Below are positions 5,286-5,590 of a stretch of 5,590 nt of DNA, piece after piece (position 1 is the first letter of the stretch; every line of letters begins with the position of its first letter). Below the pieces are notes generated by a model. It did no database searches, had not been told where the DNA came from, and saw only the letters and a program-made list of their open reading frames with translations. The translations under genes were made by a program, and so were the position numbers. Source of the DNA: an uncultured Mollicutes bacterium (GTDB taxonomy: Bacteria; Bacillota_I; Bacilli_A; UBA3375); contig CAMZNW010000216.1 of assembly GCA_947313935.1 (NCBI GenBank), forward strand, positions 1-5,590, read 5' to 3'.

Positions 5286-5590
5286 TTATGAAATAATATA
5301 ATTATATATTTCTTCAGATAATCCATTTTCTAATTCAAAAATATACTTAATATATTTAGTTCCATCTTCTTTTATAAGTTCAGTTGCACTTACTACATTT
5401 TCTATTTGACCAACATAATAAAATTGTTCACCTTTACATTTTTTAACAAAAACATGTGAATTTAATTTATTTTCAGCCATTAATCCTTCATGTGTTAATT
5501 CATTATTACGTTTTAAAACACGATTATTTTTTGTATATGTTTCAATTGTACTTATATCATGAAATTTATTATTATATGTATTAAAAGAAG
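5286..5590 (-). CDS. 3' end of a gene cut by the right edge; resembles the DUF3427 C-terminus of a superfamily II helicase
   Basis: The frame that ends at TAA 5286-5288 stays open to the window edge, giving 100 residues without a stop. An ATG at 5480 would make a free 64-residue protein, and AAGGA stands three bases before it, but the residues before it continue the same domain (YNNKFHDISTIETY and following), so an internal Met is more likely. The segments SHVFVKKCKGEQFYYVGQ and KYIKYIFELENGLSE resemble the 'hlFvRk..fyYlG..' C-terminal pattern of DUF3427, remembered from large helicases that also carry an N-terminal phospholipase-D nuclease and often lie near defence genes. Helicase motifs would be outside the window, so the family call is tentative. 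It converges on dgkA and shares the palindromic terminator. Confidence 0.6.
   Translation of the reverse strand, partial: SFNTYNNKFHDISTIETYTKNNRVLKRNNELTHEGLMAENKLNSHVFVKKCKGEQFYYVGQIENVVSATELIKEDGTKYIKYIFELENGLSEEIYNYIIS

Overview
The window is very A+T-rich (by eye about a quarter G+C). Its genes start with ATG behind good Shine-Dalgarno sites such as AGGAGG, and tryptophan is written TGG with no internal TGA, so the standard bacterial code applies. DegV, a small DgkA-type kinase and a YobI-like ATPase together suggest a low-G+C Bacillota, perhaps Erysipelotrichia or a relative. Fusobacteria such as Leptotrichia, the classic type VI-A hosts, are not excluded. The species cannot be told from this sequence.

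Left part (1-3691, all minus strand): reading right to left there is a 762-residue membrane P-loop ATPase of the YobI/KAP type, then cas1, then cas2 overlapping cas1, an A-rich leader, and the first repeat of a CRISPR array that leaves the window at base 1. The repeat (6-41) matches, from memory, the Leptotrichia wadei Cas13a repeat at 32 of 36 positions, with the CCCC/GGGG stem and ACTAAAAC 3' end of type VI-A. Cas1 and Cas2 resemble type II proteins, as is usual for VI-A. No effector (Cas13a, Cas9 or Cas12) lies in the window; the slot upstream of cas1, where cas13a often sits, holds the ATPase. A degenerate inverted copy of the repeat (131-154) sits just beyond the cas2 stop, and a perfect 12-bp inverted repeat spans the leader/repeat junction. 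These are the least ordinary signals here.

Middle (3692-3968): a divergent intergenic region with a candidate extended -10 promoter for the ATPase-cas operon, a terminator-like hairpin, an A+T palindrome, and the degV promoter region with a 7-1-7 inverted repeat.

Right part (3969-5250, plus strand): degV (FakB-type fatty-acid-binding protein) and dgkA (diacylglycerol/undecaprenol kinase) overlap by 8 bases and end at a 34-bp palindromic terminator. They look like chromosomal lipid-metabolism genes. From the right edge a minus-strand gene enters and stops at 5286. Its last 100 residues, open to the edge, resemble the C-terminal DUF3427 domain of superfamily II helicases that often occur near defence genes. 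The housekeeping pair is therefore flanked by a CRISPR locus and a possible second defence gene.
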